Under the pieces are notes generated by a model. The model did no database searches and was not told where the DNA came from. It saw nothing but the letters and a program-made list of their open reading frames with translations. From JADCGM01 sp943368345 (GTDB lineage Bacteria > Pseudomonadota > Alphaproteobacteria > Sphingomonadales > Sphingomonadaceae), in assembly GCA_943368345.1 (NCBI GenBank), contig CALRKY020000029.1:1-35257 (forward strand): a stretch of DNA of 35,257 bases, in the 5' to 3' direction. The translations under genes were made by a program, and so were the position numbers. Positions 9,601-15,164 of this stretch are shown here, piece after piece. How positions within the stretch are numbered: position 1 is the stretch's first letter; each line of letters begins with the position of its first letter.

Positions 9601-11314
9601 GGGTCGTTGCTGCGGCGACAAAGGTCGTATTTGCAGCCGTTGTGATCGACCCGTTCGGCGCATTCAGCGCCAAATTCAGCACATTGCCCGAGGTCGACAT
9701 CGCTAGGAACGCAGCGGTTGTATTGAACACGATATTGCCGGTTCCGCCGGTGCCGGCGTTGAACGTGACCGTCGATGTCGTCGCGCCGCTTCGGGTCAGC
9801 GTCACCCCGGAATTGACCGTGATATTCCGGAATGCGTTGAGCGTCAGATTGGTTGCTGCCGACCAGGTCAGGATCGGATTGGCGATGGTTATGTCACCAT
9901 TGCCGCCGCTCCCGGTCGTCGTCTCGACAATCACGTTGGACGACGCCAACTGAGTCTGCAGCGTCGTCGTATTCAGAACCGCCGAGGCACCAGCAGTGTT
10001 GAACGTACCGGAGGTGTTGGTTGCAGTATTTGCACCCGTGCTGATCGTGATATCGCTCGGATCGAGCAGCAGCGTACCGAACGCGCCCGCCACCGCCGTC
10101 GCGTCAACGAAACCGGTGAAATCCAGCAGGCGCTCCGCCGAGGTTTCGACAAAACCACCGTCGCCACCCGCCGAGCCACCAGTCACGCTGATCTTGCCGG
10201 CAAACCGGGTCAGGTCTTGCGACCACAGTACCACCGCGCCACCGGCACCATCGCCGTCCGCCTTGATCGTCGCGCCCGCCGCCATATCGACCGTCGCGGC
10301 ATGGCGCAGCGCGGTATCGCTATACCGCCGCGCGGCATCGGCCCCGCCTCGGTAATCCCCGCCGATCAGCGCGATGCCGCCCTTCGTGCCGCTGACATCG
10401 ATGGCCGCGCCGTCCTTCAGCGCGATGTTGGTGCCGAGCACATGCACCGTACCGCCGCTGCCATCGGCGTTCTTCGCGGTGACGGCGCTCGCAACCACGA
10501 CATCCGCCCCGGCGTCGATCCAGATATTGCCGCCCTGCGCCGTGTTGCCCTTCGCGGCGATGATCCCGCCGTTGTTCCCGGCCAGCGCGTAGACGTTGCC
10601 GCCCGCTGATTTCAGCTCGGCCGCCGCCGCCGTGATCGTGCCGGTGTTGGTGACATCACCGCTGCCGCCATCGACCATGATCCGGCCATCGTCGCCCGCA
10701 ACGCGCAACACGATCCGGTGGGCCGAAGCCATCGCCACAGTGCCGCCCGCCGAAATATCCCCGGCGTTGGAGGCCATCGCACCGATCAGCACCACGTCGC
10801 CGCCAGCCGAGATCGACCCGCGATTGCTGACCCCGCCTGTCGAATTTCCCGAGAAGGTCAGGTCGCCGCCCGCCATGAACGCCGGGGCATCGACCATCCG
10901 GGTGGAGGCAACGAACGATCCGCCGGTCAGCACCTTGCCGCCGCCGTCGACGACGATCCCGGCGGGGTTGATCAGGTAGACCGAACCAGTGGCTGAAAGT
11001 TGGCCCGCAATAGTAGACAGATCACCACCGGTTACCCGGTTGAGCGTCGCGCCTGTCCCGTTGTTGAAATTGACCTTGCCGCCAGACCCGATCGAAAACG
11101 TCTGCCAATCGACGATTGCGCGAGCCGAACTCTGGTCAACCGTGACCGTCGATGCGCCGTTCGTCAGGGTTGCCGTTCCGGCCACAACCTGCCCACCGGT
11201 CGGCAAGATGATGCCGTCCGCCAGAGCCGGCGTCGAGATCGGAAGTCCGATCAGCGCCGTTGCGATGGCCGCCGCTGATGTGCGGCCCCGCAAGGTGGTT
11301 GTCCCTGTGCGCAT
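1..11314 (-). CDS. Giant filamentous-haemagglutinin-type adhesin (two-partner-secretion substrate), 3' end beyond the window
   Basis: A single minus-strand frame runs from ATG at 11314 to the left edge, about 3,771 residues with no stop. I translated both ends directly; antisense open frames in constant phase support continuity between them. Residues 1 to about 32 form a signal peptide (hydrophobic AAAIATALIGLPIS, then TPALA before the mature start). Residues about 33-160 match the haemagglutination-activity/TPS secretion domain, including the hallmark SVYLINPAGIVVDGGGKV. The middle is Gly/Asn/Thr/Ser/Val-rich beta-strand repeats, expected to fold as a long beta-helix on the cell surface. The last 230 residues before the edge carry MBG/YDG-like repeats (AKTYGNTDPAFTF, SKVYGAADPTLTF, TTKQYNATTGASL). 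The role is presumably adhesion or biofilm matrix. No TpsB outer-membrane partner is in the window; it may lie past the left edge. There is no close Shine-Dalgarno before the ATG, only GGGG about 17 bases upstream. C-terminal anchoring is unknown. Confidence 0.9.
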   Translation of the reverse strand, partial: MRTGTTTLRGRTSAAAIATALIGLPISTPALADGIILPTGGQVVAGTATLTNGASTVTVDQSSARAIVDWQTFSIGSGGKVNFNNGTGATLNRVTGGDLSTIAGQLSATGSVYLINPAGIVVDGGGKVLTGGSFVASTRMVDAPAFMAGGDLTFSGNSTGGVSNRGSISAGGDVVLIGAMASNAGDISAGGTVAMASAHRIVLRVAGDDGRIMVDGGSGDVTNTGTITAAAAELKSAGGNVYALAGNNGGIIAAKGNTAQGGNIWIDAGADVVVASAVTAKNADGSGGTVHVLGTNIALKDGAAIDVSGTKGGIALIGGDYRGGADAARRYSDTALRHAATVDMAAGATIKADGDGAGGAVVLWSQDLTRFAGKISVTGGSAGGDGGFVETSAERLLDFTGFVDATAVAGAFGTLLLDPSDITISTGANTATNTSGTFNTAGASAVLNTTTLQTQLASSNVIVETTTGSGGNGDITIANPILTWSAATNLTLNAFRNITVNSGVTLTRSGATTSTVTFNAGTGGTGNIVFNTTAAFLAMSTSGNVLNLALNAPNGSITTAANTTFVAAATTRLNFSATAATGITMNGTGALTTIGGTVALTNTGTGNITRGSGAVTTANGTVTINNSGTGTIVIGGAVSSGSGVQTYTTNSGDVTLAGLASTAGSSITVTAGGTGSITKTSTIGSGGGAVSLLATGGSITNSGAITTSNGALTITGSSAGGTITSSAAISTGSGSIALTATNITTTAGGTIANSGAGNNLTFTADNIALGVAPSAAVVGTTTYQTITPGRTIDVGSAGAGGVNLEISSAELPAIAAGQIIRFLANSTGGSPGLITLSAALARNTQTQTFVFRGDQFTSTGSLSLTTAGVVNFVPFTTGRTIDLGGADSASVLGLTDTELDSFTGLGIMRIGALTAGGAPSAGDINVSGAISSTVATSFALYASGNIDDAGGTGSITAAARGLRATVTGASSTISLTSASNAFATLSLASTGGSTGTLAYRDTDGLVVGLVDGQNGISATAGNVVLQTGGPLTQSAAAAGAILASGLGVRTTTGQIFTLNNVLNNVSTFGAAITGSTNPGTCIAGSGCGTFVEANSFSIGSFDTVGTITAITGISTDGTGTANGRITLTTGSGGTLTQTAPVSGYELVLNGINSTNTLTNAANNFVRLQASITTGTVSYVDSNALAIFAVSGSGVAATNASFVVGGDFTNSNLISATNLRLTSTGGNIAVTGTSNVIGTVAASTNGGTISLTDSTLGLIIGTVDGVSGVGSTGAAAAVTLSTVGGLTQTQAITATTLSLTNATSGAIVATHSGNTFSGLTVSNTVGDTSVSENNASGFAISSIAATARNVTLSSTGGTVTQTGGIVTTTGGLELLGTGATYTLTNTGAANNVARIAGNTGSVNYVQANAFAVGTQNTVGLTTATGSALNVTAAAGTLTVADALSNTTSGDITLRADRMVLNNSISAAGQHVLLSPQATARAIDLGSATDAANALELSDTELDRITASLVRVAGTGASNITVTAANVGPNNAGSLSFFTSGVGILSQTGAGSINRSVNAGVGGAEDGVLALRLTSSTAITFNAAANNVGTLAISSGGNNAVQYTDANGFDIGTVFLISGINSGTANTTLNAGGAVTQSQAITAGGLQLLGASADYTLTNAANAIATIAGNAASVAYVDVDGFAVGTVVTAGLTTSGVTSLTAGTNGNLTQANLISASGLRASTSGTGTITLSNAANNVTTLALTTANQSASFTDTNGFQIDTVSGVAGINTGTGAVSLVAGAAVTQSGTGNLIGGALTLTGTSSDFTLTNTGNDVTSITGSGNLASLAFTDANSLTANAITTTGASGLSLTASAVTPSTTALTVSGTLNSSNAGNISLSADQMTISAAVTAGAARIATLTSTTNGKPIDLGGADTNDTLGLDATDLGNITAGTGTLRIGSATAGGITLSAATTPNATTVSLITGSTIGQTGAGAVNATNLRITATGNVNLATNSNTVTNVAISSPGGSAIQFRDNSGFNLASVDGVTTTDLGAGTLSLFTGSGNVVSQSVRIIAANLELSGAGGAFTLTDANNDVTTLAATAGEVTYTDTSGVAIGTAGATNGITTSGNTQITAGGVVSQGGAANQAISAATLTVATSGAGTITLANSANNVTTVALTTANQTASFRDTNGFAVAATNVGAGNLTLEAGGAVTQTGAITAAGLELLGATGAYTLDNAGNAITTLAGSAASIDYLDTDALAVGAVNTAGLTTTGAASLRAGGNLTQSAAIVANAFRASTTGTGTITLTNTSNNVATLALSTANQTASFRDTNGFDIGTASGVNGTNVGSGNLTLNAGGAVTQSQDITAAGLELLGGNDFTLGRATNNIATLAGTTAGLTYVDADSFTVGTVNTAGLSMGGGALTATATNATITVANAITSSGNLTLNADRMALNTTINAGANIVTLAPVTAARLIDLGSATDAAANTLELSDAELDQITAATVRVGSGAAGAISVTAAAVGPNSATNLSLITGAGVSQTGAGSITVGNLKVNAEGVVALGTNSNAVTAVTARSGGNAISFRDDTGFAIGAVDGQNGIDSGAGNTTLNSGAAVTQTQTITAAGLELLSAGGAYTLTNAANAIATIAGNTASVDYLDTDGFAVGTVNTAGLTTSGATSLRAGTNGNLTQSAAVVADTLRASTTGTGTITLTNASNNVTTVALSTANQNASFRDTNGFDVGTASGVTGANVGSGNLTLHAGGALTQSQDIIASGLELLGGNAVTLGRATNNIMTLAGTTGALTYVDADSFTVGTVNSTGLTTGAATLTATAANATLTVGQAITGSGNLNLNADRMALNAAINVGANIVTLAAVTASRLIDLGSATDAGSNLLELSDAELDQITATTVRVGSGAAGAISVTAAGVGPSNATNLSLITGAGISQTGAGAITVNGLRLSANGAVALGTNANDVTTIAAASGGNAITFNDSNSFAIGTVDTVSGINSGAANTTLTGGGAVSQTQAITASGLELLGGGAAYTLTNAGNAITTLAGNAASVDYLDADGFAAGTVNTAGLTTSGAASLRAGTNGNLTQSAAIVADTFRASTTGTGTITLTNASNNVATLALSTANQNASFRDSSGFAIGTASGVNGANVGSGNLTLQAGGAVTQSQAITAAGLELLGAVSYTLGNAANAITTLAGNVASVDYLDTDGFDVGTVGTAGLTTTGAASLRGGGNLTQSAAIVADTLRASTTGSGTITLTNASNNVATLALSTANQTASFRDTNGFAIGTASGVNGIDVGSGAATLTAGGAVTQSQIVTAATLTLDGASGAYTLAANNQVGAVGGNTGSIDFNNTLAAGLTVTTTTVATTAKITANNGNTGNLVVGSTLTSSASSGDSIVLATSANFVGTGGTINPGSGSARYLVFTNNAGDAAEYDATTKGSVTGGNFYNTPFNFGTRAVNAVSATGNRFVYADQPTLTVTIDAITNVIYTGLTPAASVGMPTGVRGGDSNAEAFQGSAGTTGGGITPNVGTYNGVTATLGTMTSPIGYAFAFAGVGSVVVAPAPLTITVDNKAKTYGNTDPAFTFSVAGLVNSETIGTGLNGAGTTYTANTSTTGTNITNALTRAAGENVAGSPYAISTGAGLTASSNYTIQTVNAGALTITARDTTISVNAGQSKVYGAADPTLTFTVNNLGGVDTSAGVATGALTRAAGESVLGGPYAITQGTLTLNANYNVTGFTGANFSITAKTLTASLIGTTTKQYNATTGASLVSGNYSITGFVGGEGATVTQTSGTYDT
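1878..4780 (-). repeat. 1,203-bp tandem repeat array inside the adhesin gene
   Basis: A conserved box (tctggttggcggt on the plus strand) recurs at 2005, 3208 and 4411, exactly 1,203 bp apart both times. A second box (catccggtcggc) recurs at 2828 and 4031, also 1,203 bp apart. The unit therefore encodes 401 residues and is present about 2.4 times before diverging. Surrounding bases are similar over hundreds of positions but not identical, mostly at third codon positions. More distant copies of the first box lie at 1567, 4834 and 6076, and of the second at 5672 and 6944, with spacings of 423-1,641 bp. In protein direction the first box reads STANQNASFRDSSGFAIG. Confidence 0.85.
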
Positions 11315-11330
11315 GATTAGCTTGATCGCG

Positions 11331-11361
11331 CCCCTAAATTTTTTCCGCAAAACAACGTCAA
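11331..11361 (-). promoter_or_regulatory. Possible sigma-70 promoter of the adhesin
   Basis: On the minus strand TTGACG is followed after 16 bases by ATTTAG, about 25 bases upstream of the adhesin ATG at 11314. The -35 is good and the -10 is poor, so this is only a candidate. Confidence 0.3.
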
Positions 11362-11544
11362 CTCTCAGCAAATACGATGTACGGACAGTTCCGGACGCCC
11401 CCAGCCCCGATCTGCCCATGCGACGAGACAGCACACCCCCGCCGCACCGCCCGAAAAGCGGCTGCTGGAAAAACGACGCAGCCGACCATCCAAGTGACAG
11501 TGAATCCTAGACGAATCGGTCAGAATCGCAAAGCGCCAAGTGCA

Positions 11545-11568
11545 GGGTGCGACAATTGCGCCGCACCC
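11545..11568 (-). terminator. Hairpin downstream of the acyltransferase gene
   Basis: GGGTGCG and CGCACCC form a perfect 7-bp stem around a 10-base loop, 47 bases after the acyltransferase stop. No T-tract follows, so termination is uncertain. Confidence 0.35.
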
Positions 11569-11614
11569 TTGATTCCGCCGTGTAACCTGCTGGAAATAAT
11601 GGGGAATTAAGCGG

Positions 11615-12622
11615 TCAATTTCCGCCTTGGGTCCGGTGCTGCCATTTTGCCCGAATCCACCGCATCGCCGGACGCTCGAAAAACCGCGTAACTGCGGCTG
11701 CCAGACCGAGCACCAGCCCGAGCGCGATCAGCGCCGAAAGGTTCGAATTCACCCCCATTTCGGCAAGCGCCGCGATCACTGTCCAGCCGATATTTTCGTG
11801 CAGCAGGTACAGGGTATAGGACACCCCACCGAGCCACACGAGCGGCGGCCAGGCCAGCCACCCGGCCCGGCCTCCGGCAAAGGCCCAGAACACCGCCGCA
11901 ACCATAACCGATACCGCGAAATGTTGCCAGCCATCGACAGCCAATATGGTTATCATTGCGAAAACGGCGACCGGCGCGACCGCCGAAACGATCTTCTCCT
12001 TGGCGTACAGCCGATAGGCACAGATGCCGAGCGCGAAGAAGGGAATATACTGCTGGACCAGCAGCACGCCGACCCGGAACGGCAAATCGGGCACCAGCCA
12101 CCACAGCCATTTGAGCCCGATCCAGCCGACCAGCACCCATTCGATCCGACCCAGCAGCTTCAGTCGGTACAGTCCGAACATTACCGCGTAAAAAGACAAT
12201 TCGACCAGCAGCGTCCAATAGGCCCCGTCAACACTTGGCACCCCGAACAGGCCCTGCAGCATGGAAAGATTGATCAGCACAGCGGTGGCTGGAATCCGCA
12301 GCTGGTCGAGTGATCCCGCCCAGACCACCGCCGTCGTGACCGCGATTGCCGCCCAATAGGCTGGATACAGGCGCGAAAAACGCGACACGACAAAATCCAT
12401 CGGGCGCTTGGTGCGCTCCAGGGTCATGAAAATCACGAAGCCGGAAATCCCGAAGAAAAATTGGACGCCGAAATGCCCCCAGGGGACCGTGACCAGCATC
12501 TGGTCGGTGTGGCCGATGGCAATGTCGTAACGCGTGGTAAAATGGAACAGCACCACTGCCAGCGCCGCCAGCCCGCGCAACGCGTCCAGTTCACCAAGTC
12601 GGCCGCGTGCGTCACTGCTCAT
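11615..12622 (-). CDS. Acyltransferase 3 family membrane protein
   Basis: This is a 335-residue integral membrane protein of the acyltransferase-3 family, whose members O-acylate (often O-acetylate) surface polysaccharides, LPS or lipids. The diagnostic N-terminal motif ELDALRGLAALAVVLFHF is at residues 11-28; His27 is the expected catalytic residue. Further hallmarks are GVQFFFGISGFVIF and RLYPAYW, followed by about eight more hydrophobic helices. The C-terminal FFERPAMRW matches the family's terminal FxE(x)P motif. I chose ATG 12622 because AGGGAC precedes it by about seven bases and the family motif starts ten residues in. The longer open frame would add 64 basic residues overlapping dps. 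It lies 40 bases after dps on the same strand and upstream of the adhesin, so surface-polymer modification is possible but not shown. Confidence 0.88.
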   Translation of the reverse strand: MSSDARGRLGELDALRGLAALAVVLFHFTTRYDIAIGHTDQMLVTVPWGHFGVQFFFGISGFVIFMTLERTKRPMDFVVSRFSRLYPAYWAAIAVTTAVVWAGSLDQLRIPATAVLINLSMLQGLFGVPSVDGAYWTLLVELSFYAVMFGLYRLKLLGRIEWVLVGWIGLKWLWWLVPDLPFRVGVLLVQQYIPFFALGICAYRLYAKEKIVSAVAPVAVFAMITILAVDGWQHFAVSVMVAAVFWAFAGGRAGWLAWPPLVWLGGVSYTLYLLHENIGWTVIAALAEMGVNSNLSALIALGLVLGLAAAVTRFFERPAMRWIRAKWQHRTQGGN

Positions 12623-12662
12623 GGGGCAAGTCCCTATCAGGCGCCCGCGCAATCCGGAAGTC

Positions 12663-13142
12663 TCAGCCGAGCATAGCGCCCAACATCCAGGCGGTCTTTT
12701 CATGGATTTGCATCCGCTGCGTAAGCAAATCCGCCGTCGGTTCATCATGCGCCTCGGCCGCCAACGGGAAAATGCTACGAGCAGTTCGGACGACCGTTGC
12801 CTGATCGGCGGCAAGTTGCCGGATCATCGCGTCAGCATCTGGCACATCGACTGCCTCTTTGACCGTCGCCAACCGGGCATAGGCGGAATAGCTACCGGGT
12901 GCCGCTTCCCCCAGCGCCCGAATGCGCTCCGCAACAACATCAACTGCCAGCGCCAGTTCGAGATATTGGACCTCGAACATCTGGTGCAGCGTGTTGAACT
13001 GCGGCCCCGTTACATTCCAGTGAAAATTGTGGGTTTTCAGATATAGGGTATATGTATCCGCCAGCAGCCGGGACAAGCCGCCTGCAATGGCACGCCGCTG
13101 TTTGTCCGGAATGCCAATATCGAGTTTTGCTGCTTTGCCCAT
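12663..13142 (-). CDS. dps: Dps-family ferritin (DNA protection during starvation)
   Basis: This 159-residue cytoplasmic mini-ferritin would assemble as a dodecamer, oxidise Fe(II) with hydrogen peroxide and store the iron, protecting DNA. The Dps signature HNFHWNVTGPQFNTLH is at residues 38-53. The inter-subunit ferroxidase ligands are visible with canonical spacing: His41, His53, Glu57 (Asp in E. coli, Glu in many homologues), Asp68 and Glu72 in DVVAER. The length is normal. ATG 13142 is preceded by GGAGA at six bases; an in-frame TTG two codons upstream is less likely. There is no Lys-rich N-terminal tail, so direct DNA binding is uncertain. It lies downstream of a TonB receptor on the same strand but has about 110 bases of its own AT-rich leader, including an inverted repeat at 13221-13239. 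Confidence 0.95.
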   Translation of the reverse strand: MGKAAKLDIGIPDKQRRAIAGGLSRLLADTYTLYLKTHNFHWNVTGPQFNTLHQMFEVQYLELALAVDVVAERIRALGEAAPGSYSAYARLATVKEAVDVPDADAMIRQLAADQATVVRTARSIFPLAAEAHDEPTADLLTQRMQIHEKTAWMLGAMLG

Positions 13143-13220
13143 GACCAATCTCCATCAAATCGCGACAGAGCGATGCGCCGATTTCAACGTCGAAACCAAC
13201 GCAAATTTCCGGCATCTATG

Positions 13221-13239
13221 ATTGAAAAATTCGATCAAT
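13221..13239 (-). promoter_or_regulatory. Inverted repeat ATTGA-N9-TCAAT upstream of dps
   Basis: This is a perfect 5-bp inverted repeat with a 9-base spacer in an AT-rich patch, 79 bases upstream of the dps ATG. It contains TGA-N9-TCA, the layout of the iron-responsive operator described for RirA in alphaproteobacteria. The assignment to an iron regulator is inference from this layout and the two neighbouring genes. Confidence 0.4.
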
Positions 13240-13253
13240 AGCGTATTAAAATG

Positions 13254-15080
13254 CTAAAATCTCGCCGAGAGATTTGCGCGAAGGGTCCGCCGCTCACCCG
13301 GAACACCAACCGAATTCTCATATTTCGCCGCCGTCAGGTTGCGAACGACAATCGCAAGAGTAACCATATCGGAAACTTGGTGCCGCACACCGAAATCCAT
13401 TTCGGTGTGCCCATTCGCCCGAATCGAACCTGTCGCAACTGAACTATCGGCAAAGGATGAATTCAGCCGAATTGCAGCATCGATCTTCAGCCGATCCATG
13501 GCGTTCCAGACGAGCCTTGCAGCCCCTTGCCATTCGGGACGGGACCGTAGGACTGTCAGGCTTGAAATATCCAAGTAGGTTATCGAACCTTCGACTGACC
13601 AATCCCCGGTGTGCAACCGGGCCTGACCCTCAATTCCTTGCGTGACCACCCTGTTGCGATTGACATTGGTGAACAGGGCCGGATCAAAATCAATAAGATC
13701 GGTGAAACGATTCCGAAAATAACTGACGCGAATTCGCCCGTCAGTCCAGCCGCGCTCAATGCCTCCCTCCCAGCTTTCACTTTGCTCCGGTCGCAGAGCA
13801 GGATTGGCGATCAACGGATAGGCCAGCGCAAACAGGCTGGGCAGTTTATACCCTTGCGACCAATTGGCCGTGACGGCCACGCCACCAATCGGCAGATAGC
13901 CCGATACCCGCCCTGTCCATTCACCCACCCCTGACGAGGGGTTGTCATGGCGGACTCCAATCGTAACACGCGTTGCTGTCCCCAACGTCGTCTCAACAAA
14001 TCCGCTGGCGATGCTTCGGTGAATCCGGAAATCGGTTGGGATCAGCGCCCCGAAATCAATGGTTCCCTGGCTCCGACCGCGCTCATCAAGATAGCCGCCG
14101 CCGCCCACAATCGCGAGTCCAGCTTTGGCCTGCCATTTGATATCTGCTTCTGCTTCAACCCGCCCGAACCGGGTGTCGGCAAAGATCGGTGGGACGCCGT
14201 CCAAGATCCCCGGCGCGATCCCGGGGCTGTTTGAAGTTGCGTCCTGCCGCGACCAATTCAGGGCAAAATGCGGAACCAACTTGCTGCCATCGGTTCGGGC
14301 GACATCCAGCGCCGCAACCGAAAACCGCGAAGTTCCCGCTTCTCGATCACGCAAAGCGGCCAATCGAATACCGCCACTATCCTCAGGAAATTGAACACGC
14401 TCCGACCGGGCGTGCAGCGCCAGCCCAGTCACCGACCAACCCGAAATATCCTGTGCTAATTTTGCGATTAGTTGCCGCCGCTGGAGATCGGAACCCTGGG
14501 TGCCGTCACCGCTAGCATAGGCTCCACCACTCAACAGCACGCCACCTTTTTCCCAGCCCAATCCCGTGGTCGCATCGCCACCAACGCGCGCTCGACTATC
14601 GGCTGTTAATCGGAACGACCCGAAATTGCCGTCTTGTCCCGGATTTCTCAGCCGAAGGTGGACGACGCCGGATAGCGCATCCGCGCCATGCACCGCCGAC
14701 AATCCGCCGCGCGCCACCTCAATCCTGTCCAATGCTCCCGGGTCGATCTGGCCGAAATCAAAGGCGCCACCCTGGCTGTTCGAGGGATCGCCGACCTTCA
14801 CGCCGTCAAGCAGAACCAGCGTGAAATTTGGCTCGCCGCCCCGGATCGAAAGATATGATCCCCCGCCCTCGCCACCTTTTTGGAACGCCCGGACGCCGGC
14901 CAACCGATCCAGAACATCGAGCACCACGACAGGCTGGAGCGCTTCTATCGCATCGCGCGGTACGACGGCAACTCCGTCCCGGACAATCTGACCACCAGTC
15001 CGTGCTGCGGTCACCACGATCTGCTCGGCCGAGGCTGGACCGGCAAGCAACAGGAATACGGCGGCAAACTTGCACTTCAT
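13254..15080 (-). CDS. TonB-dependent outer-membrane receptor, BtuB-like
   Basis: This 608-residue outer-membrane transporter would take up an iron chelate, cobalamin or similar ligand using TonB energy. A signal peptide (about 18 residues, ending GPASA) leads directly to EQIVVTA, a TonB box at the mature N-terminus. The plug follows at about residues 20-125, with LDVLDRLAGV, the LSIRGG motif, TLVLLDGVKV and DRIEVARGG. The rest is a 22-strand-type barrel ending in ARF, the terminal Phe typical of outer-membrane proteins. Size and plug resemble BtuB, but no cobalamin riboswitch fits in the 84-base upstream gap, so the substrate is open. ATG 15080 starts the signal peptide cleanly; an ATG seven codons upstream is possible. 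It is divergent from the dehydrogenase gene and followed by dps. Confidence 0.88.
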   Translation of the reverse strand: MKCKFAAVFLLLAGPASAEQIVVTAARTGGQIVRDGVAVVPRDAIEALQPVVVLDVLDRLAGVRAFQKGGEGGGSYLSIRGGEPNFTLVLLDGVKVGDPSNSQGGAFDFGQIDPGALDRIEVARGGLSAVHGADALSGVVHLRLRNPGQDGNFGSFRLTADSRARVGGDATTGLGWEKGGVLLSGGAYASGDGTQGSDLQRRQLIAKLAQDISGWSVTGLALHARSERVQFPEDSGGIRLAALRDREAGTSRFSVAALDVARTDGSKLVPHFALNWSRQDATSNSPGIAPGILDGVPPIFADTRFGRVEAEADIKWQAKAGLAIVGGGGYLDERGRSQGTIDFGALIPTDFRIHRSIASGFVETTLGTATRVTIGVRHDNPSSGVGEWTGRVSGYLPIGGVAVTANWSQGYKLPSLFALAYPLIANPALRPEQSESWEGGIERGWTDGRIRVSYFRNRFTDLIDFDPALFTNVNRNRVVTQGIEGQARLHTGDWSVEGSITYLDISSLTVLRSRPEWQGAARLVWNAMDRLKIDAAIRLNSSFADSSVATGSIRANGHTEMDFGVRHQVSDMVTLAIVVRNLTAAKYENSVGVPGERRTLRANLSARF

Positions 15081-15164
15081 TTGATCATCCGACTGGGGCA
15101 TAGCCGCCGACTGGCGGGCGAGCGCAATAGGCCTCGGTCATGGGCCCAGGCAAGGGGATAGCGG

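Larger units (their letters stand above)
11315..11614. other. Intergenic region upstream of the adhesin
   Basis: These 300 bases between the acyltransferase stop and the adhesin start hold no convincing gene. A 77-codon plus-strand open frame at 11377 is basic, proline-rich and lacks a ribosome binding site. A hairpin lies at 11545-11568, and a TTGACG -35-like hexamer, reading toward the adhesin, at 11356-11361. An A-rich stretch followed by ATTTAG lies between that hexamer and the adhesin ATG. Confidence 0.6.

Noticed and set aside
845..11510. Many long plus-strand open frames opposite the adhesin
   Set aside because: They keep constant phases relative to the minus-strand adhesin frame and have monotonous Val/Ala/Pro or Arg/Gly composition, as expected of antisense shadows of a GC-rich repetitive gene.
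12623..12814. 64-residue N-terminal extension of the acyltransferase
   Set aside because: It overlaps dps, is Arg/Cys-rich and precedes a well-placed ATG with a ribosome binding site immediately before the family motif.
15081..15164. Cobalamin riboswitch upstream of the BtuB-like receptor
   Set aside because: Only 84 bases separate the divergent starts, too few for that riboswitch, and no B12-box-like stretch was seen.
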